This document shows positions 7,675 through 15,453 of a stretch of DNA of 64,000 bases, piece by piece. The first letter of the stretch is position 1. Every line of letters begins with the position of its first letter. This DNA is from Chitinophaga pinensis (GTDB lineage Bacteria > Bacteroidota > Bacteroidia > Chitinophagales > Chitinophagaceae), in contig LR632930.1 of the NCBI GenBank assembly GCA_902167325.1, positions 1,922,001-1,986,000 of the forward strand. The letters run 5' to 3'. The position numbers were made by a program, and so were the translations under genes. The notes under the pieces are model-generated. The model had not been told where the DNA came from. It saw only the letters and a list, made by a program, of their open reading frames with translations, and searched no databases.

Positions 7675-8811
7675 TTAAGGCCGCAATAGCGCCGTGGCGC
7701 ACCAGAGGAGAGGAGCCTGACCGTGAAGGTCGCCGGTGAGGCGCTTACGGTCCAGGTAGTACTGGTGGTCGTTTTTCATGTTGGTACCCTCACATACGTT
7801 CCGGATATCGGCATTTTCATCGAGGTAGGTGATGAGGGCCAGCCATGCCTTGCGGGCGGCGGGTCCATATGTTTTGGCATCGAGCCAGCCGTTTTTAACC
7901 CCGGAGATCATGGCGAAGGCAAACATGCCTGTGCAGGAGGTCTCTTTCCAGGAGTTGGGATCGTCGATCAGCTGGTGCCACATCCCGTCGGCCGACTGGT
8001 GCCTGAGCAGGGAGGCCATCATGGTACGGTAGGCAGCTAAAATACGGGGACGGTTGGGATTGTCCTTAGGCACAGAGCGGAGCAGTTCTGCCATGCCGGC
8101 GGCCATCCAGCCATTGCCACGGCCCCAGAAGAAGGGGGCATTCGGCGCATGGTAAAAGAGGCCGTTGGGCTGCTGGAGGGAATCGAGGTAGAGGATCATT
8201 TCATTGGCCGCTTTGTCGATATAGGAGCGGTCGCCCGTGGCGCGGGTAGCCTGCGATTGTACGGTGGTGATCATAAACATATCATCGATCCAGAGGCGGG
8301 TTTGCCAGCTGTACCCCTGGCTGTAGAAGCGGTGGCTGGCGGGTACCACGCGCTTCCCTTCGGGCGGGCCCCATTGCTTGTCGGCTATATGTTTCCCCAG
8401 TTTCAGGTAACGATCATCCTTGGTTTGGAGATATAGTTCGAGCGGTACGGAGCCAAAAACGGTATAATCCACATGATCGGGTACAGGGATGAGGGTATCC
8501 CGGGCGCCCAGCAACGGTTCGAAGCGGGCGGCCAGCTGGTCGCGGAGCGCGTTATTAGCCGTGACTTTTGCGAAAGTAAGGGCGCCGTACCAGGTACAGG
8601 TTTCCGGGTAAGTGATGACGCGGGGAGGAACCGGCCTGCCGAAGTTGGTATGCGGAGTGGCCACAAAGCGGGCTGCCACTTTCTGTCCGATTTCTTCAGG
8701 AGAAGCGCCTGAAGGGAAGTTGCGCAAGGCGTTTTTACCCGACTGGGCGGAAAGGGCGGAAGGCAGCAGGAGGAGAAGCCCTGCCAATCCTTTCAGGAAA
8801 ATCGTTTTCAT
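7675..8811 (-). CDS. GH88/GH105 family unsaturated glycuronyl (rhamnogalacturonyl) hydrolase
   Basis: I start at 8811, where MKTIFLKGLAGLLLLLPSALSAQ forms a good signal peptide; an upstream in-frame ATG at 8865 would bury it. The 378-residue protein has the (alpha/alpha)6-barrel signatures of GH88/GH105: a WIDDMFM segment carrying the expected catalytic Asp, WGRGNGWMAAG, and GMWHQLIDDPNSWKETSCTGMFAFA. These enzymes remove the 4,5-unsaturated uronic acid left by polysaccharide lyases, classically from rhamnogalacturonan or other uronate-containing glycans, here in the periplasm. It appears monocistronic. A perfect LacI-type palindrome sits 32 bases upstream of the start, suggesting sugar-responsive repression. 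Substrate specificity cannot be fixed from motifs. Confidence 0.88.
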   Translation of the reverse strand: MKTIFLKGLAGLLLLLPSALSAQSGKNALRNFPSGASPEEIGQKVAARFVATPHTNFGRPVPPRVITYPETCTWYGALTFAKVTANNALRDQLAARFEPLLGARDTLIPVPDHVDYTVFGSVPLELYLQTKDDRYLKLGKHIADKQWGPPEGKRVVPASHRFYSQGYSWQTRLWIDDMFMITTVQSQATRATGDRSYIDKAANEMILYLDSLQQPNGLFYHAPNAPFFWGRGNGWMAAGMAELLRSVPKDNPNRPRILAAYRTMMASLLRHQSADGMWHQLIDDPNSWKETSCTGMFAFAMISGVKNGWLDAKTYGPAARKAWLALITYLDENADIRNVCEGTNMKNDHQYYLDRKRLTGDLHGQAPLLWCATALLRP

Positions 8812-8842
8812 AACATGCGGAATTTGAGCAATTCCCAAGTTA

Positions 8843-8856
8843 TGCAAACGTTTGCA
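8843..8856. promoter_or_regulatory. LacI/GalR-type operator upstream of GH105
   Basis: TGCAAACGTTTGCA is a perfect 14-bp palindrome with the central CG step typical of LacI-family operators. It ends 32 bases before the GH105 start. No LacI-family gene is in the window, so the regulator would act from elsewhere. Confidence 0.7.
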
Positions 8857-8950
8857 GATTTGCAATATCCCGGTGCGTAGAACTACGCTTTTTCCCGAAT
8901 CAGCAGTTTCACTCGTGTTTTTCCAGTCAGCGGAGCCTACTTTTGTAATC

Positions 8951-9029
8951 GCTAGTCTGATAACTACTGTTTGTTTTTCCCCAAACCCCTCTGTGAAAGC
9001 GCATCTCCCCCGGATGTGCTTTCTTTTTT
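8951..9029 (+). ncRNA. Candidate small RNA of about 79 nt
   Basis: A -7 box TACTTTTG (8938-8945) fits TAnnTTTG and predicts a transcript from about 8951. It would contain a small hairpin (GTTTG 8969-8973 with CAAAC 8982-8986) and end at an intrinsic terminator (8996-9029). No ORF fits the space: GH105 reads away to the left, and the TetR gene has its own promoter just beyond. The -33 element is weak. The call is inference from promoter plus terminator with nothing coding between. Confidence 0.35.
8996..9029 (+). terminator. Intrinsic terminator upstream of TetR
   Basis: AAAGCGCATC (8996-9005) pairs with GATGTGCTTT (9013-9022) with one G-U pair, then CTTTTTT. No plus-strand protein gene lies upstream, which supports a short RNA here. 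Confidence 0.7.
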
Positions 9030-9037
9030 AAATTATA

Positions 9038-9068
9038 TTTGACCGTATGGTACAAAATAGTATCTTTG
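9038..9068 (+). promoter_or_regulatory. Bacteroidota promoter with overlapping operator for TetR gene
   Basis: TTTG at 9038-9041, a 19-base spacer and TATCTTTG at 9061-9068 match the -33/-7 consensus exactly. The quasi-palindrome TTGACCGTATGGTACAAA (9039-9056) fills the spacer, as expected for autorepression. Its ends recur before the neighbouring hydrolase gene at 9722-9739. The 5' leader would be only about 15 nt. Confidence 0.75.
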
Positions 9069-9089
9069 GGTCATCAAAGCATAGATAAA

Positions 9090-9674
9090 ATGGCAGGACG
9101 GCACAGGGAATTTGATGTAGAAACGGCGCTCAGCGCAGCCACGGAAGTGTTCTGGACACAAGGGTACGATTCGGCTTCCATGGAAGATCTGCTTACTGCC
9201 ATGAACATCAACAAGGGCAGCATGTACAACACCTTCGGCAGCAAGCGCGATCTGTTCCTGCGTGTGCTCGACCGTTTCTTTAAAAACGCGCAGCACGATA
9301 TGACGGCGAAGTTCGAAGCCTTTGATAACCCGTTAGACGGTGTCCGCGAAATCTTCCGGCAGGTGACCCGTCCGGCCGATGTGAAAGATCATGCCAAAGG
9401 ATGCTTTCTCGTTAATACCCTCGGCGAAATGTGCGGCATGGACGAAGAGCTGGCCACACTGGCCCGCAACAAATTACTCGAAGTGGAAACCATCTATCTC
9501 AAATATCTCCGTAAAGGCGTGAAAAACGGGCAGATACGTAAAGAAGCTTCGCCTGAACTCATGGCTAAATTCCTGCTCAATATGTGGAACGGTATGAGCA
9601 TCTCCCGCAGGATGTACAGCCGCAAATCACTGGAAGATCTGGTGGAAATGCAGCTGCAGCTGCTGAAACCTTAA
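9090..9674 (+). CDS. TetR/AcrR family transcriptional regulator
   Basis: I start at 9090 (MAGRHREFD), since an earlier in-frame start at 9039 would lie inside the promoter. The 194-residue protein has the N-terminal TetR helix-turn-helix (about residues 10-55: ALSAATEVFWTQGYDSASMEDLLTAMNINKGSMYNTFGSKRDLF, shown here only as a landmark in pieces: VFWTQGYDSASMEDL then KGSMYNTFGSK). The all-helical ligand-binding domain follows and carries a CFLVNTLGEMCG stretch. TetR proteins usually repress neighbouring genes until a small hydrophobic ligand binds. The shared half-sites at its own promoter and before the adjacent alpha/beta hydrolase gene suggest it controls both. A terminator follows at 9687, so the two genes have separate transcripts. 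Confidence 0.92.
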   Translation: MAGRHREFDVETALSAATEVFWTQGYDSASMEDLLTAMNINKGSMYNTFGSKRDLFLRVLDRFFKNAQHDMTAKFEAFDNPLDGVREIFRQVTRPADVKDHAKGCFLVNTLGEMCGMDEELATLARNKLLEVETIYLKYLRKGVKNGQIRKEASPELMAKFLLNMWNGMSISRRMYSRKSLEDLVEMQLQLLKP

Positions 9675-9686
9675 CTTCTTTTCTAT

Positions 9687-9710
9687 ACGGCAGCCCCCTG
9701 CCGTCTTTTT
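9687..9710 (+). terminator. Intrinsic terminator after TetR gene
   Basis: ACGGCAG pairs with CTGCCGT around CCCC, followed by CTTTTT. It starts 12 bases after the TetR stop codon. Confidence 0.75.
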
Positions 9711-9721
9711 ATCACCAATAA

Positions 9722-9739
9722 TTGACCAATCAGTACAAA
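9722..9739 (+). promoter_or_regulatory. Second copy of putative TetR operator
   Basis: TTGACCAATCAGTACAAA shares TTGACC, a 5-base gap and GTACAAA with the element at 9039-9056 (13 of 18 positions). It lies 18 bases before the hydrolase start codon. Confidence 0.6.
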
Positions 9740-9757
9740 ATTAAAAATCAGATTTTT

Positions 9758-10633
9758 ATGACACAACACCGCACCGTTTCCGTGAACGGACTGGACATCT
9801 TTTACCGTGAAGCCGGCAATCCGCAAAACCCTGCCATCCTGCTCCTGCACGGTTTCCCCACTTCATCGTTCATGTTCCGCAATCTTATTCCCGCTTTGGC
9901 GGAGAAGTATCACCTTGTAGCGCCGGACTTTCCCGGGTTCGGGCAGAGCAGCATGCCGGGGGTAGAGGAATACACCTACACATTCGATCAGTTGTCCGAA
10001 ACCATAGATGGCTTCATTGATGCCATCGGGCTGGAGAAATACACGCTGTATGTAATGGATTACGGCGCGCCGGTAGGGTACCGTATCGCATCTCGGCGGC
10101 CTGAGAAAGTGGAAGGACTGATCGTGCAGAACGGGAATGCGTATAAACAGGGGATGGAAGACAACTTCTGGGCACCCATTAAAACCTATTGGGCCAACAG
10201 GAACGATGCTGCTGCCATTGAAGGCGCTGCGGTAATGGTGCGCCCGGAAAGCACCCGCTGGCAATACCAGGATGGCGTGAAGGACCTGACACTGGTAAGT
10301 CCGGATACCTGGACGCACGACCAGGCGCTGCTGGACAGGCCGGGTAACCGCGACATTCAGCTGGCGCTTTTCTATGATTACCAGAACAATCCGCCGCTGT
10401 ATCCGCAATGGCAGGAGTACTTCCGCACGTATCAGCCCCCTGCGCTGGTGGTATGGGGCAAGAATGATCAGATTTTTGTGGAAGCAGGCGCGCATCCTTA
10501 CAAGCGGGATCTTAAAAACGTGGATTTCCATCTGCTGGACACCGGGCACTTTGCGCTGGAAACCCATGGGGCGGAGATCGCTTCACTGATCGACAGATTT
10601 CTCACCCGGGAAGTGGCGCCGAAATACAATTAG
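9758..10633 (+). CDS. Alpha/beta hydrolase with Asp nucleophile (epoxide hydrolase/haloalkane dehalogenase type)
   Basis: The 291-residue protein starts at the ATG at 9758; an upstream TTG lies in the operator. It has the alpha/beta hydrolase fold with the HGFPTS oxyanion segment at residues 31-36. The nucleophile elbow is VMDYGAPVG with Asp at about residue 101 rather than Ser, an acidic position in WGKNDQIF, and the catalytic His in TGHFALE at about residue 264. An Asp nucleophile places it with epoxide hydrolases and haloalkane/haloacetate dehalogenases instead of esterases. No signal peptide, so cytoplasmic. The adjacent TetR regulator and shared operator suggest induction by its substrate or a related compound, which is a detoxification-like arrangement. 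The exact substrate is unknown. Confidence 0.85.
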   Translation: MTQHRTVSVNGLDIFYREAGNPQNPAILLLHGFPTSSFMFRNLIPALAEKYHLVAPDFPGFGQSSMPGVEEYTYTFDQLSETIDGFIDAIGLEKYTLYVMDYGAPVGYRIASRRPEKVEGLIVQNGNAYKQGMEDNFWAPIKTYWANRNDAAAIEGAAVMVRPESTRWQYQDGVKDLTLVSPDTWTHDQALLDRPGNRDIQLALFYDYQNNPPLYPQWQEYFRTYQPPALVVWGKNDQIFVEAGAHPYKRDLKNVDFHLLDTGHFALETHGAEIASLIDRFLTREVAPKYN

Positions 10634-10691
10634 GGTCAGAAATTGAGGATCGTGTTGCGTATATTTATCGGCACAACCCTTTTTTACGACC

Positions 10692-12014
10692 ATGCGCACA
10701 CGATTACTTCTACTTTTCCTGCTGGTATTCCATGCAGCATCCGCACAATATTTCAAATCGGGAGACCGGGTGGTGTTTTCCGGTAACAGTATCACCCACA
10801 ATGGCGATTACTGGCATAATGTGGCCTTGTATTACGCTACCCGGTATCCTTCGCTGAATGTTCAGTTCTTTAACGGTGGCATCAGTGGTGATGTGGCTTC
10901 GGGTATGATCCGCCGCCTCAACAGCGATATTCTTGCCCACCGTCCTACCCACGTTGTGGTAATGATCGGGATGAACGACGTAGGCCGCCCCCTCTACGAT
11001 GCGCGCCGTGTTAATGAACCGGGTATCCGTGATAAACAGCAGAACGCCATCCGTGATTATAAAAAGAATGTGGACAGTCTCGTTACCTTACTGCTGGCGG
11101 CGAAAGTGAAAGTGATCCTGCAGACGCCTTCCATTTATGACCAGACGTCCAAAATGACCGGCAATAACCAGGTAGGGGCGAACGATGCCCTGAAAGAATG
11201 TGGAGAATTCGTGAAGTCGCTTACCCGCAAGCATAAGCTCCCGCTGGTAGATTACTGGCAAATGATGGTGGAGAAGAACAAACTGGCGCAATCAACGGAT
11301 TCTACGGCTACCATCGTCAGTAAAGACAGGGTACACCCTGCCGGTCCGGGGCATCTGCTCATGGGCTGGGAGTGGCTGAAAACAATGAAGGCAGAGCCAT
11401 TTGTATCGTACATGGTGATAGGGAAGAATACCGCCGCCAGCCAGGGGAAAAGCAAGTTTTGTAAGATCAGCGACCTGAAGCGGGATGATAAAGAGATTTC
11501 TTTCACCATGCTGGAAAGTGCCCTGCCTTTCCCGCTGCGGAATGATCAGATGCCTGCATTGCAACTGGCTCCGGTAGTGAATGACATCAGCCGTGAAATG
11601 CTGTTCGTGCAATACATCCAGCCGGGCAACTATATCCTCTACATCGATGATGAAAAGATAGGGTCTTACTTCTCCGGTATATTGGAAAGAGGATTGAATC
11701 TGTCGGATCTCCCACAAACGCCGCAATACCGCCAGGCATTAGCGGTACAGAAACATATGGCCGAAGCCTGGAAGCTGGAAAAACTCCTGCGCGATATAAA
11801 GCTGGTGGAGCACCGCTTCACGAAAGAGCTGGATGTATTTACTGCCAACCCCGGCCAGTCGGGACTGGATTCTACCAATATCAAACGGGTGATTGCTTAC
11901 AAACAGAATAAACCCCGCGAGCAGGATATTATCCGGGAATTCGAGGCTGCTTCGGTGATACCGGCAGCATTGCGTACACCGGTAGTACACCGTTTTAAGA
12001 TCGTGAAAGAGTAG
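10692..12014 (+). CDS. Secreted SGNH/GDSL-family hydrolase
   Basis: The 440-residue protein has a signal peptide (MRTRLLLLFLLVFHAASAQ). The SGNH blocks are in order: FSGNSIT with Ser at about residue 33, a conserved Gly in NGGISGDV, VVMIGMNDVG with Asn at about 95, and DRVHPAGPGH with the Asp and His of the triad at about 212-215. The N-terminal catalytic domain is followed by about 200 residues of unassigned sequence, longer than a minimal SGNH enzyme. Such proteins deacetylate or de-esterify carbohydrates or lipids in the periplasm. It ends tail-to-tail with the VOC gene, the two stop regions together forming a hairpin. The substrate is not determinable. Confidence 0.88.
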   Translation: MRTRLLLLFLLVFHAASAQYFKSGDRVVFSGNSITHNGDYWHNVALYYATRYPSLNVQFFNGGISGDVASGMIRRLNSDILAHRPTHVVVMIGMNDVGRPLYDARRVNEPGIRDKQQNAIRDYKKNVDSLVTLLLAAKVKVILQTPSIYDQTSKMTGNNQVGANDALKECGEFVKSLTRKHKLPLVDYWQMMVEKNKLAQSTDSTATIVSKDRVHPAGPGHLLMGWEWLKTMKAEPFVSYMVIGKNTAASQGKSKFCKISDLKRDDKEISFTMLESALPFPLRNDQMPALQLAPVVNDISREMLFVQYIQPGNYILYIDDEKIGSYFSGILERGLNLSDLPQTPQYRQALAVQKHMAEAWKLEKLLRDIKLVEHRFTKELDVFTANPGQSGLDSTNIKRVIAYKQNKPREQDIIREFEAASVIPAALRTPVVHRFKIVKE

Positions 12015-12034
12015 GGGGTATCCCTTACTCTTTT
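12006..12034. terminator. Hairpin formed by two convergent gene ends
   Basis: AAAGAGTA (12006-12013) pairs with TACTCTTT (12026-12033), extended by GGG/CCC with a one-base bulge, then TTTT on the plus strand. Both stems contain the last codons and stop codons of the convergent SGNH and VOC genes, which are only 10 bases apart. Confidence 0.55.
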
Positions 12035-12474
12035 GCGTCGTTTACTTCTACCCAGTATCCGTCCGGGTCCTGCAGATAGATCTGCTTAACACCATCTACC
12101 CTGTTGGTGACCTTTCGGGCTTCTCCGGCCCAGTTTATGAAGGAAATTCCGGCTTTATCCAGCCTTTCGATGAATTGCTCCACCGAGGGCACACTAAAGC
12201 ATATGTGAGAGTTACGGTCGCCCGTGTGCGGCCCTTTGGCACCTGAAATAAGGTGGAGGTGGCTTTTGGGACCTACGGAAAACCAGGTGTGCTTACCATC
12301 GTGGAAAGGTTCGGGAATAGTATCCAAACCCACGAGATCGCGGTAGAAAACCGTCGATTTTTCGAGGTTTTGCACATAAAGGGCCAGGTGGTTGAGAGTG
12401 GCCCGGTTTTTTTGCTGGGCGGAAACTGCCGTAGCAGCGGCGGCCAGCAGGCATGTCAGGAGCGCTTTTTTCAT
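12025..12474 (-). CDS. Exported VOC (glyoxalase/bleomycin-resistance) superfamily protein
   Basis: I start at 12474 (MKKALLTCLLAAAATAVSAQ), giving a Sec signal peptide and a 149-residue protein. The mature part is a single vicinal-oxygen-chelate domain: LNHLALYVQNLEKSTVFYRDLVGLD at the start, HLHLISGAKGP, SHICFSVPSVEQFIERL, and the closing IYLQDPDGYWVEVND. The His near the start and Glu in WVEV are in the usual metal-binding positions. VOC enzymes include lactoylglutathione lyases, dioxygenases and binding proteins; an exported single-domain member is less common than the cytoplasmic form. It stands alone on the minus strand, so the context gives no function. Confidence 0.85.
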   Translation of the reverse strand: MKKALLTCLLAAAATAVSAQQKNRATLNHLALYVQNLEKSTVFYRDLVGLDTIPEPFHDGKHTWFSVGPKSHLHLISGAKGPHTGDRNSHICFSVPSVEQFIERLDKAGISFINWAGEARKVTNRVDGVKQIYLQDPDGYWVEVNDAKE

Positions 12475-12569
12475 AACGGGAAACAAGATAATCAATTCTG
12501 CGGCACGGGAGTTGCAATGGTAATTTGTCCATTTACCCATATCCATTCCTCACTCAAAATTACATGGTT

Positions 12570-13259
12570 ATGAGAAACCTGCTGGCACTCTGCTCTTTCC
12601 TGTTCCTTTTTGCATCCTGCAGCAATAATGACGATGATGATAACCCGCTGCCCGTTGCTGCAGCCATGGTGTATCAGGCATCTGCACGCACCTCAGGAGC
12701 TGATATGTACCTGGAACCCAATAAATTAAACAATCAGGCAATGCCTTATGGTTCTACTGTGGGCTATTTCGATGCGATCCCCGGCAACCGGCAATTCAGG
12801 GTAAACCGCAGTGGAACGGGCGAAACCCTCCTGCGGGAAGCCATCCAGTTTGGTGTGAACCGGCGGTACAGTATCCTGTTCGCTGACCAGTCGGCCAGTT
12901 TCGTGAAATTCGTGGTGGAAGATGATTTTCCAAATGCTCAGGCAGGGAAGGCTTTCGTCCGTTTCTTCCATCTGGCAAACGGGTTGGCTGCTGTGGATGT
13001 GAATTACCTGGTAAATGCGGCTTATCAGCCCCTCTTCCCCAACAGGCCTTTTGAAACACAGGCCAGTGCGGAAAACAACGACAATTTTATTCCCATAGAC
13101 GCGGGCACGCATGCTTTTGAAGTGCGTTTGAACCCCGGCGGCGTGGTACAGGTAACGCAGGCCAATGTGCAACTGGCGGAAGGCCGGGTATATACGATCT
13201 TCATCTCGGGGGATGTGCCTACGCACGCCGTAACCCTGAAAGTGGTGACCAATAAGTAA
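12570..13259 (+). CDS. DUF4397 domain lipoprotein
   Basis: I take the ATG at 12570 (MRNLLALCSFLFLFASC), which gives a compact lipoprotein signal with Cys at residue 17; the ATG six bases earlier is also possible. After an Asp-rich spacer (SNNDDDDNP) the 229-residue protein looks like a DUF4397 beta-sandwich: a YQASARTSGADMYLEPNK start, FRVNRSGTGETL, a second similar unit with VRFFHLANGLAAVDVNYL, and a closing GRVYTIFISGD. DUF4397 proteins are exported or surface lipoproteins of unknown function, common in Bacteroidota. It is followed by an intrinsic terminator, so it is monocistronic. Confidence 0.8.
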   Translation: MRNLLALCSFLFLFASCSNNDDDDNPLPVAAAMVYQASARTSGADMYLEPNKLNNQAMPYGSTVGYFDAIPGNRQFRVNRSGTGETLLREAIQFGVNRRYSILFADQSASFVKFVVEDDFPNAQAGKAFVRFFHLANGLAAVDVNYLVNAAYQPLFPNRPFETQASAENNDNFIPIDAGTHAFEVRLNPGGVVQVTQANVQLAEGRVYTIFISGDVPTHAVTLKVVTNK

Positions 13260-13286
13260 AGATTTTCTGATCCAATAAAACCCCAT

Positions 13287-13319
13287 AACCGGTTGTCGGC
13301 TGGTCTGGCAGCCGGTTTT
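13287..13319 (+). terminator. Intrinsic terminator after DUF4397 gene
   Basis: AACCGGTTGTC (13287-13297) pairs with GGCAGCCGGTT (13307-13317) with two G-U pairs, followed by a short T run. Confidence 0.65.
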
Positions 13320-13376
13320 ATCATTTTGTGCAACCCTCCCGGGTGTTTTTCCCTTTTCCTGATGCTTTTTTGTACC

Positions 13377-13384
13377 TATTTTTG
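13377..13384 (+). promoter_or_regulatory. -7 promoter box for FMN reductase gene
   Basis: TATTTTTG fits TAnnTTTG, with TTTT at the -33 position 19 bases upstream. The predicted leader is about 20 nt before the ATG at 13413. Confidence 0.55.
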
Positions 13385-13412
13385 CCGCGTTGATGTTCGA
13401 ACTGCAAATCTC

Positions 13413-13970
13413 ATGAGTACCAACGTACATATTGCGGGCCTGTCCGGTAGTCTCCGGAAAGGTTCCTACAACACGGCGCTCTTACGCGCTGCCCTGGCCA
13501 ATCTCCCGGCGGGGATGACTTCCGAAATTGTCACATTTGATGAAGTTCCTTTATATAACGCTGACCAGGATACGGGCGAGCGGCCAGCACCTGTGCGCAT
13601 CATGCGGGAGCTGCTGGCGAAAGCCGATGCTTTCCTGATCGTATCTCCGGAGTATAACTATTCCATCCCGGGGGGATTGAAGAACGCCATTGACTGGGCC
13701 AGCCGGGGAACCGATGCGCCGCTCATGCATAAGCCGGTAGCACTCATGGGTGCCACGCCGGGTATGTGGGGAACGGTACGGATGCAGCTGGCATTTAAAC
13801 CGGTATTCCAGTTTTTGGATATGAAGCAGATAGCCAAGCCGGAAGTACTGGTAGCACAGGCACCATCAAAATTTGATGATAATGGCAACCTGACTGACGA
13901 AAAGATAAAAGAGCTGGTGTACCGCTCGCTGGAAGCACTCCGCGACCTTACGCTGCAACTCCGCAAATAA
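13413..13970 (+). CDS. NADPH-dependent FMN reductase family protein
   Basis: The start at 13413 (MSTNVHIAG) follows a promoter box at 13377; upstream in-frame starts lie before that promoter. The 185-residue cytoplasmic protein has the flavodoxin-like fold of the NADPH-dependent FMN reductase family (PF03358): GLSGSLRKGSYNTALLRA binds the FMN phosphate, SPEYNYSIPGGLKNAIDW is the hallmark second flavin loop, and VALMGATPGMWGT follows. These enzymes reduce FMN, quinones, azo dyes or chromate using NAD(P)H. It lies 52 bases before the gnd-zwf-pgl operon on the same strand; a link to NADPH supply is possible but not shown. Confidence 0.9.
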   Translation: MSTNVHIAGLSGSLRKGSYNTALLRAALANLPAGMTSEIVTFDEVPLYNADQDTGERPAPVRIMRELLAKADAFLIVSPEYNYSIPGGLKNAIDWASRGTDAPLMHKPVALMGATPGMWGTVRMQLAFKPVFQFLDMKQIAKPEVLVAQAPSKFDDNGNLTDEKIKELVYRSLEALRDLTLQLRK

Positions 13971-14022
13971 TTAATGGGGGCAAATGGCTAAATTCGCCCC
14001 TTCAATACAGATAACATAATAT

Positions 14023-15438
14023 ATGTCAAACAGCTTGTATGAATTCGGCATGATCGGTCTGGGGGTAATGGGGCGTAACCTGTTACTCAACATGGCGGAT
14101 CATGGATTTGCCGTAATTGGCTTCGACAAGGATACCGAAAAGGCGAAAGCCCTTGAAACTTCCGCTACCTCAGGTACCCGTGTAAAGGGCGTGGTATCAT
14201 TGGAGGAAATGGTAGGACAGCTTCAGCGCCCCCGCAGGATCATGATGCTCGTGCCGGCAGGTAAGCCGGTAGACGATGTGCTGGCATCCCTGCGCCCCCT
14301 GCTGGAAGAAGGCGATATCGTGATCGACGGCGGCAACTCCCATTTCACCGACACCCTTCGCCGGGTAGAGGGCATGAAAGGTTCCGGGTTCCATTTTATG
14401 GGTGTAGGCGTATCCGGCGGAGAGCAGGGCGCACGCACCGGCCCGAGCATTATGCCCGGTGGCGATGAGGAAGCGTATCAGCATGTAAAACCCATGCTGG
14501 AAGCAATTGCGGCTAAAGTGAGCGGTGAGCCATGCGTGGCTTACCTCGGCAAAGGCGCCGCAGGCCATTACGTGAAAATGGTCCACAACGGCATCGAATA
14601 CGCCATCATGCAGCTCATCAGCGAAAGCTACCGCCTGCTGAAATCTGCCGGTCTCAACAACGATCAGCTCCATCAGGTATATAAAGAATGGAACGCAGGC
14701 GAAATGCAATCGTTCCTCATCGAAATTACTGCCGACATCTTCCTGCAGCCCGACGATAAATCAGGCCAGCACCTCATAGATGTGATCCTCGATAAAGCAG
14801 GCTCCAAAGGCACCGGTAAATGGACTTCGCAGGAAGCCATGGACCTTGGCGTACCCGCTACTATCATTGATACAGCAGTTTCCATGCGCAGCATTTCGGC
14901 TTATAAAGACGAAAGGGTGCAGGCGGCGAAAGTGTATGCAGAGCCTAACATTCCCGTACCGGCAGAAAAGCAGCTGTTCATCAACCAGGTGAAAGATGCC
15001 CTGCAGTTTGCCACAATCATGTGCTATGCGCAGGGTATGGCCATGCTGCGCACCGCATCGGAAGCGCATGACATGCAGATCCCTCTGCCCGAAGCCGTAA
15101 AAGTATGGCGTGGCGGATGCATCATCCGCTCGTTACTGCTGGGAACTTTCTATACGGCGCTGAAAGAAGCCCCCGAAGTTCCCAACCTGTTACTGAACAA
15201 AGCAGTAGCTGAAATTGTCAAATCTAAAGAACATAATATGCGTGCGGTGATCGTGCAGGCCGCTCAGGCGGGACTGCCAGCTGCGGGCTTCATGGCGGCG
15301 CTGTCGTACTTCGACGCTTACCGCTGCGGAGTAATGCCCACTAACCTGGTGCAGGCGCAACGCGATTATTTTGGCGCACATACTTATCAGCGAATAGACA
15401 TGCCAGGCAGTTTTCACACCAACTGGCAACACCATTAA
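14023..15438 (+). CDS. gnd: 6-phosphogluconate dehydrogenase (decarboxylating)
   Basis: The 471-residue protein, the usual length, carries out oxidative decarboxylation of 6-phosphogluconate to ribulose 5-phosphate with NADP+. The N-terminal Rossmann fold shows GMIGLGVMGRNLLLNMADHG. The substrate site has GVSGGEQGARTGPSIMPGG (about residues 125-143) and KMVHNGIEYAIMQLISE with the catalytic Lys at about 185. The helical C-terminal dimerisation domain includes WRGGCIIRS and ends in FHTNW. It is the first gene of an operon with zwf (15 bases downstream) and pgl, giving all three enzymes of the oxidative pentose-phosphate branch on one transcript. Confidence 0.97.
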   Translation: MSNSLYEFGMIGLGVMGRNLLLNMADHGFAVIGFDKDTEKAKALETSATSGTRVKGVVSLEEMVGQLQRPRRIMMLVPAGKPVDDVLASLRPLLEEGDIVIDGGNSHFTDTLRRVEGMKGSGFHFMGVGVSGGEQGARTGPSIMPGGDEEAYQHVKPMLEAIAAKVSGEPCVAYLGKGAAGHYVKMVHNGIEYAIMQLISESYRLLKSAGLNNDQLHQVYKEWNAGEMQSFLIEITADIFLQPDDKSGQHLIDVILDKAGSKGTGKWTSQEAMDLGVPATIIDTAVSMRSISAYKDERVQAAKVYAEPNIPVPAEKQLFINQVKDALQFATIMCYAQGMAMLRTASEAHDMQIPLPEAVKVWRGGCIIRSLLLGTFYTALKEAPEVPNLLLNKAVAEIVKSKEHNMRAVIVQAAQAGLPAAGFMAALSYFDAYRCGVMPTNLVQAQRDYFGAHTYQRIDMPGSFHTNWQHH

Positions 15439-15453
15439 TCTTTTACGTTTTTT

